DNA from: Riptortus pedestris
Lineage: Eukaryota; Arthropoda; Insecta; Hemiptera; Alydidae
Direction of reading: 5' to 3'
Assembly: GCA_019009955.1 (NCBI GenBank)
Contig: CM032230.1
Span: 122,082,501-122,146,500, forward strand
DNA: 64,000 nucleotides
Shown here: one piece after another, positions 57,399 through 64,000 of the stretch
How positions within the stretch are numbered: the stretch's first letter is position 1
Layout: each line of letters begins with the position of its first letter
The notes under the pieces: generated by a model
What the model was told of the DNA's origin: nothing
The model's database searches: none
What the model saw: the letters and a program-made list of their open reading frames with translations, nothing else
Made by a program: the position numbers and the translations under genes

Positions 57399-57440
<42 letters not shown>
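57399..57440. repeat. (TA)n microsatellite outside HINE copies
   Basis: A perfect AT run of about 42 bp. The small ORFs crossing it on both strands (57277-57496) are artefacts. Confidence 0.9.
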
Positions 57441-57442
<2 letters not shown>

Positions 57443-58374
57443 CATGCTGGCACAATACCCCGATACACGTTATCAAGAATTATTATTGTCTGTTAGAGTA
57501 GAAATCCACATACGGTCAAGCAACATTTTTCCTCCCTTCTACTAAATAAAGGAAGTATTGTTATCGTGGAAAAATTGTGGTATTCAGATTTCAACGAAAC
57601 CCTAACAAGCCCAGTTTGACTAGTTTCGCATTAGTTTCCTCGCGCATTTCACATAACATAGGTTTAGAATGTTCAAATTTCATTTTAAGACTGATCTAAC
57701 ACCTATTTGTGCTTCTCCTATTTCGATAGACTGACATGTTGGATGGAGTGAGGTTATGGGGAGAAAAATTTCAAATTTCCCCAAACCTATAAAGATACGG
57801 AAAAAATTATACAGGACCCTCTTTGTTTGACAGTAATATCTATAAATTATTTTCTATGACATTTTTAGATTCGACGCGCTGCAACAGAGATTCTGTAAAT
57901 AACTTATAAATTTAATGCATTTAAATTATGTGAAGCAAACCATTTTGTATATTGAATTTAATAGGAGTAGAAGGAAGGCCGTCCACTTCAGATTTTTATA
58001 AGATGGAAATGGAAAAAAAAAAAAAAGAGACTGGCTTTGAAAAGAGGTTGTGTTGACTCTAGTTGACGATATCAATAGATAAGTATTCCTCCCACAACAT
58101 TGGAGATATTAAAGTGGTTGACAGTTGGCTTCCTCTCCTATCATAAATCATATTTTGCCGCCTATTCAGCCTCTCCAAAACATTTCTTTTTTCAGCCCTT
58201 TTGTTTACTTCAATAATATCTACAAATGAATGTCATCAAGGTATTGATAACACCATTTACTTTCTGTACTTTCTCTCCTTATTGAGAATATGAATTTTTT
58301 AAATCGTATAAAGTAACCGTAAATGAGATTATTACTACTTAAGATATTTTTGTACCATTCTTATTTTTGAAATT

Positions 58375-58475
58375 CTTATCTTTATTTTTGTATAAAACGT
58401 TCACATATGGAGTTTTATGTCGGCGACAATTAAGGAAATGTTCCGAAAGTCGAGTCATGAGTACGACCTAAAATG
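58375..58475 (-). repeat. HINE left-arm fragment
   Basis: TTTTTGTATAAAACGTTCAC, GGAAATGTTCCGAAAGTCG and AGTCATGAGTACGACCT match left-arm and pre-core blocks; the (TA)n part is deleted. Confidence 0.5.
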
Positions 58476-59640
58476 TGCATTTATATTATTATTATTACGT
58501 GTAATTTAAGCTCCAATACAATTTTTCTCTAAATGAAGAATGTTTTATAAAAGGAAAAAACCTCAATTCCTTCCATAAGGGGTAAAAGTGTGACTTGGTA
58601 AAATAACTCAACTTTGTCAGTATAAATCCGCTGATAGCATCACTAAATATCACAAGAACTTTTGTCAGGATGGCCGACTTGAAGTCAAGATTAATTAATG
58701 TTTTCTAAGAGATTGGGAATTCCACTATCTTCATCGTATGAATTATGGTCACTTAGACATGATGAGAAATCTCGAGGGTTGGCTCATAACTTGTAATGAT
58801 CCATAGAAACCAGGATGCAATTAGTAAAATCAATTCGCCTTTTTTGTTCTTAATCATTTTATCAGTATCGGGAGAATAAACATCCAAACATAATTAGGAC
58901 TAAGTCAACTGGAACAGAATACCAGCAGTTGATCAAACAAATCGACGCTCTTTATCCTTAAGAACACTAATATACTGGTATGATTTGTGGATTAGTAAAA
59001 TTGGTGTGTATTTAGAAATACGTATATCCAACACAGCCTTACTAATGTTAAAGTAATATTTAACTATTTATAAGTATAATGCTGATTAAAACCGTAATTA
59101 CCGGCTAAAAATTGTTCCTTTTAACGAACTTAAGTTCTTCTTTTTGAAGACGTTCAAATGAACTACATGTACAGTTCACTAAAATTAATTCTCAAGATCA
59201 TCATTAAGTTTTTTAATAATCGAGGTACACAATCATATTGCATCATCAATCAATCTTTTAAAAATGTTTACTCAACATGTGAAAGAAAATTCTGAAAATA
59301 AGATAAAGCCCATAGTTTAGCCTCATGGTATGTATGGTAATGAGAATACCATACCATTCTTTCCGTTTATAAAAATATACCAAAATGACAGACCAATTAG
59401 CCTGCATAATATACTATCTAAAATATTTGTTTGGGGATAAACTCTTTCAAACTGATCTTAATAATAATTTGAAAATATACATTCCTAACAATTATTTAGA
59501 TGAAACTAATTTTTAAAAAAAAAGTGGCGGAAGAAGGCATATTAAGAAGGCCTTGTATATTATAGGACGAAAAAGAAATCTGTTTTGGTAGTGGGAACAG
59601 ATCTGAACCAAAGCAGGAGCAATAAATCAGGAGCAGATCT
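58476..59640. other. Unique AT-rich DNA
   Basis: No gene or repeat recognised. Confidence 0.45.
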
Positions 59641-60086
59641 TTTAGCAGATTTCACTTAACAGATATAAAAATGTATATATCTGTTACCCCTCTAGTGGTC
59701 GCCGTAATTTTTACCAAATTATTATAATTAATATAAATCGTTACCAAACTCGTTATTTAAACGTTATATGTTAAACTAAAGGTCAAGTTCGTTAATGGGT
59801 GAAATCGGACCAGGGGGAGGGGAGTAATTTGAAAAAAATTCTGTTATTATAAGTCGGATTGAAAAATGGTTTATAAACAATCTTGTTAAATTTTAATGGT
59901 CTACTCATGCTGGTACTCTTGCTTTCGCACTCATCAATGTTTTCGTAACTCAAATATTAAGTGAGTTAGTTATTCCTACTTTCTTGTCTTCAGATTCAGT
60001 GTACCTCCTCCCTACTAATCTTATTTTACATAGAAACATATAATATGTGGTGAGATGAGAACAAGAGTGTTTTACCAGAATGGTAT
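59641..60086 (+). mobile_element. HINE, left arm mostly deleted
   Basis: TTTAGCAGATTTCACTTAAC is joined almost directly to TATATATCTGTTACCCCTCTAGTGGTCG. The core (GGTCAAGTTCGTTAATGGG, CGGACCAGGGGGAGG) and part of a right module follow. The right end is missing. Confidence 0.72.
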
Positions 60087-60715
60087 AAATTAAATAAGAG
60101 ATAAATTCCAAGTTCATTTTCAACAGTAGGGCCCGTTTACGTTCGCCAATTAATTACTAAAAAATCGGATGGAATTAGGCCAATATTCAATTTAGAAAGT
60201 GCCCCCAATTAGGTAGTATTGGGGAATTTCTGTTTAGTTTCCAAGAATGTATAGCAACCGCTTTCTGAAACTCTGAGATTGCTTTATGCCCTTTCTGTCC
60301 CCAATTCAGAAAAGTTGGACATATTTCTTTTCTTTTGCCTGAATAAGTAGAAACTTTAAACGTATAACAAGAAACTTGCACACATCGAGCCCTCCTTATA
60401 AGTTTGAAACATGTTGTTAGTCTTGAATCAATAGGAATACCTCCCTGGGACTAGCAGAGAATATAAATGATCCTACATTCCAGAATATTTAAATTCTTTC
60501 AAACCTCATTTCGCCAAATTTAAACTATATATTTGTGGGCTATAGATATAAAAAGAAGGCCACCTTGGAGAGTAAAAAGGAAATAATGAATGATAATAAA
60601 AAATGCGTACTGCCAGAGGAAACAATTACAAAAAACAACACAGAATCCTCTGGTAAATACTTTTTCGCGTAAATAGAAAGTAATATAAAAAAAATCATTA
60701 GGATCAGGTGAGTTG

Positions 60716-61141
60716 TTACCAAAAAAAAATGGACAAAGTAAGCATATTTATAGAAAAGAAAAATATAATAATAAATTTGTTGAGGAAAACAGCAGTGAAT
60801 ACTGAGAGAAAGGAAGCAGGTAAAGGAAAAGATTCAATTTGGAAACTAACCACTCTAGGCAGATGAGGTAGGTACTGGGTAATTTCAACTTGTGAAATCA
60901 AAAAGAAACTGATCTCCACATAACAAGAGAAAAGGTCCCGGTCAACAACTGCAATGAGGCGAGCAGAAGGCGTGGAAACAAAACCGACCCCCACTTGAAC
61001 CTGTATAGGAATGCAATAATTCAAACCTGAAGCGTCAAGGAAAACGGATTCACACAGAGAAGGAGAAGGTACCTGCGATACAACCAAACACAAAGAATCG
61101 AGACACATAGACTCTGAAACAGCGGCGATAAGCCGGATCAT
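60716..61141 (-). other. Longest open frame of the window (141 residues), unrecognised
   Basis: The minus ORF is hydrophobic (many Phe, Ile, Val, Leu) and its last 30 residues are AT-driven. Just upstream (61142-61147) the minus strand reads AAGGTAAGTATG, a strong splice donor that overlaps the ATG. A candidate acceptor TTGGTTGTATCGCAG lies about 70 bp further on. So the ATG may sit in an intron, with an upstream exon near 61150-61260. No domain is recognised; chance is quite possible. Confidence 0.2.
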
Positions 61142-61259
61142 ACTTACCTTGAAACAGAACGCGGTGGAATGAAACGTTTAGCTACAGGTCTGCAGGGCGC
61201 GGAAAATCTACAAATGCTTCCCAAATCGCAAAACCGGTGCACAAAATCGTTTAAATTCA

Positions 61260-62591
61260 ATCATACGACACGTTACAAGGAATCAAAATCTGTATATTTT
61301 TAATAATAATCCTACCTAATATGATTTTGACTAATGGGAAATTAATATCTGCAGTTAGAATAATACCAACAATCTCATCCATTATCAATATAAAAAATTA
61401 CTTGGGCTTCTACTTGGGATTCCCGATAGTGACTAATAACTTATAATGAATGGCAACCTGATAGTGTTTATCACATTCCTTTGATTAGTATTACTTCCAG
61501 TTAGTTCTTACTTTTGTCATTCTATGTTTATAATACTGGATCATATTAATTCCTTTGATCAATAGGCATTAATGTCCTTGTAAACCAACTTTTGACTATT
61601 GATGTAAATACTTGCCACACCATTAATTTGAAATGACCGAAAACCAATGTTTAATATTTATAACAATCTAATTCGATATGTCTATACTGCATTATTATTA
61701 TTATAATTCATGGGAATGTCACGGTAGAATTGATTCGTAGACAAACCACTACTGCTACCGAAGTGCTGAAATCTATAGTCGATATAACTCGTCTTTGTCT
61801 CACACCATCACTTAGCTTGTTACCTAACGATCTCTGTAAAATATTGTCCTAACTAATTTGTATTGGAAGGAAGTTGAAATTTCTTTTAGCATGGATTTTT
61901 TTTTTTTTTTAAATTCAGAATGATAACTCTGAAGTTCCTCAATCACGAGAACTGCCCAGTAATGGCCTACCAATAAATTCACCCCAATCATCTCCGCACA
62001 TCAAATGAGCTGTTGAAGTCGATACTCACAGAAGCGGTAATTATCCAATTAGTATAAATCTTACAGCTGAGAAAAACATTTCCGAGAAAAATAAATTGGT
62101 AAATTAATGTGGCTGATTGGAGCTTATACGAGGAGAAAGTGGTCTAGAATGGTTTTAACTCTGATTGGCCTGACATACATAGGGGCTTAAATAAAACCAT
62201 TAGCATAATTATAGAATGTTTCGTTACTTTATGTGATTGAGAAATGAAAATTTCTTCCTCATCAGCTCATGAAGAGCCCATGTCTTTTGTGGTCTCGTCA
62301 AATTCTAAGCTTGGCTAGTTCTCTGCCACAATTTTGTGCCATTACGTCCTTAAGTAATCTAGCCCGAAATTGAAACAGAGAGAGTGGAGGTTTAAAGCAG
62401 ATTTAAACATGTAATATAATAAATGTATTGATTATGAGGCGCTGGAACAAAAAATGTTAAATAACGAATCTTACTAACGATCCAACGTCTCTGTACTTGT
62501 ATGAATCTTTCTTTATCCGGAATTTTCTGTCTTGGATATAATTTGTAGCTATCGTTTAAATAAGGTTCTTACTAAGGGAGCCATAGTGAAT
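61260..62591. other. Unique AT-rich DNA
   Basis: No gene or repeat recognised on either strand. Confidence 0.45.
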
Positions 62592-62932
62592 AAACGTCCG
62601 TCACGCAGGAGCTGCGTAAACTAAGCAGATTTCCCACGTTCTGGTATGACACACAAATGATCTCATCTCACCACAACATATTCTCTGTTTCTATGTAAAA
62701 AAACCCGTGAGTAGAAAAAAGGGGTCAATGAAGACTAAAACAATAAAGTAAGAATAACCCACTTAATATTTGAGTTACGAAAAAATGCATAGAACAACAA
62801 TTGTAGACCACCAATAGCTTAACAAGATTGGTTCTACAATATTTTGCGACCTGGCTCATAATAACGAAGGCCTTTTGAATTTTCGACGCCCCTCCTACTC
62901 GCAACCCCCACCCCGCTCCCTCTATCCAAGAC
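62592..62932 (-). mobile_element. HINE, right half
   Basis: AACGTCCGTCACGCAGGAGC, CTAAGCAGATTTCCCACG, TTCTGGTATGACACACAAA, the CTCTGTTTCTATGTAAAAAA block and the first core (TTGGTTCTACAATATTTTGC). It breaks off in the C-rich stretch; the second core, (TA)n and left arm are missing. Confidence 0.75.
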
Positions 62933-63937
62933 TCATGAGTTAGCCAGCAGTATTAAAACCAACATTTAAACACATATGTTTTAGCTGTTCCCCAAGATGT
63001 AGTCTAAATATTGTTAAGCTCCAATAAGCGAAATATTTTTAATACGGTTTAAGGATTTTATGGTTCAATGTCATGTTCCTAACCGAGAAAAAATTTGCAT
63101 AAAATAACCAAATACAAAATAATATGAACCACATAATATAACAAAATAAAACGTTGAATACTTCCTGCGGCCGTTTATTTACTTATTTATCCAAAACAAA
63201 AACCATTTATTTGATTGAAAAGAAAACTAAAAAGAATACTATTTTTAAAATTAATAAAAAAAAATATTTTTGAGTAGCCATTTGCCCTATATACTTGAAG
63301 ACTTGGCGCAAATTATACAAGCATTCCACTTAACCGGATAAGGAAAAGAAACTCTTACCTACATATATTAAGTCCACTAACAGCTGCCCTTGTAAGCACT
63401 ATTCTGAGCAAACATTCACTCGCTGCACGAATGGCAAGTTACAGAAGCCTTTAGGCGGCGACTATCTTGCTTGGATAACAGCTCGAAGGTTAGTCATCTT
63501 CACCTATTCAGCTAGAAAAATTTCGGGAGCAGAAAATGTTATTTCGTACATTTTTATTTATTTGATTTAATTAATATTGTACTTTATCCTTATCATTTAT
63601 TTTTAAGGTTTTATTATTACTATTGTCGTTATTATTTTTTTTCTTTTTCTAAAACTCATATTTCAAATGAGTAATGTTATCATTTTCTGTATGACTAGTT
63701 ACATTCTAAATGCAATAGGGCACATATTAAATAAACACCCACAATATAGGGTTGCTTGATTGTGGGAATCGGGAAACAAAACCTATTTTTATAAAAAAGA
63801 TTAAAAATAATTTTCTTTAATTCTGTATGTTACTACAGATACTTTGATATCTTTAAATCGTCCTCGAAATATTTTACGGCATTGAAATTCCTCAACTAGT
63901 AAAGATGTAAGATAAACGAAATTAATGTATATTCCGT
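62933..63937. other. Unique AT-rich DNA
   Basis: No gene or repeat recognised; a small GC-richer patch near 63370-63500 has no ORF. Confidence 0.4.
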
Positions 63938-63985
63938 GATTTCCCTTAAGGAAATCTCCTCTAATGTCCATCGATCCTAATTCGT
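63938..63985 (+). repeat. HINE left-end fragment at the window edge
   Basis: GTGATTTCCCTTAAGGAAAT then CTAATGTCCATCGATCCTAA: the terminal palindrome is joined to the left-arm phrase with a deletion between them. Confidence 0.5.
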
Positions 63986-64000
63986 AATTAGGTCGTAATT

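Overview
The window looks like AT-rich nuclear DNA from an invertebrate animal, most likely an arthropod. The reasons are its low GC content, long (TA)n arrays, dense small transposons and a metazoan-type CKS protein. A copepod-like genome is a guess and rests on no search. Only one confident host protein-coding gene is visible: a complete 87-residue CDK regulatory subunit (CKS1/CKS2 family) at 51734-51997 on the plus strand. Nearly everything else recognisable is mobile DNA or its debris.

The dominant component is one repeat family seen in about thirty full or partial copies on both strands, covering by my count about a quarter of the window. Read from its left end, a copy has a terminal motif AGCAGATTTCCC with a CCCTTAAGGG palindrome, a conserved arm, a (TA)n microsatellite, a conserved core, a variable right module, then the inverted terminal motif GGGAAATCTGCT set about 30 bp inside the right end. 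The right end finishes with a GC hairpin (ACGCAG-CCC-CTGCGT) and GACGGACTTTT. Asymmetric terminal repeats, a central microsatellite and a 3-prime hairpin are the published hallmarks of Helentron/Helitron2-derived non-autonomous elements (HINEs, such as DINE-1). No copy carries a Rep/helicase ORF.

Other elements: a canonical Helitron (TC...CTAG, 29051-30330) with internal 298-bp tandem repeats, apparently lodged inside a HINE; a decayed Ty3/gypsy retrotransposon (46519-47421) with a 4-bp target duplication inside a 43-bp tandem repeat; a tRNA-like SINE family with about a dozen copies; a non-LTR retrotransposon 3-prime end (about 32630-32962) beside a GC-rich block flanked by 15-bp direct repeats; a piggyBac-like MITE with TTAA ends (37001-37418); and four other inverted-repeat elements.

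Layout: 1-5500 is mostly unique AT-rich DNA with one fold-back element and one possible second-type SINE. From 5.5 to 32 kb there are HINEs, SINEs and the Helitron. From 32 to 50 kb are the LINE, the piggyBac-like MITE, a HINE cluster, a SINE trio and the gypsy remnant. The CKS gene lies at 51.6-52.3 kb between HINE-rich flanks. From 54 to 64 kb there are nested repeats and then mostly unique AT-rich DNA. Apart from CKS, possible genes are weak: a TATA+Inr candidate promoter at 23461 and several unrecognised ORFs in GC-richer islands.
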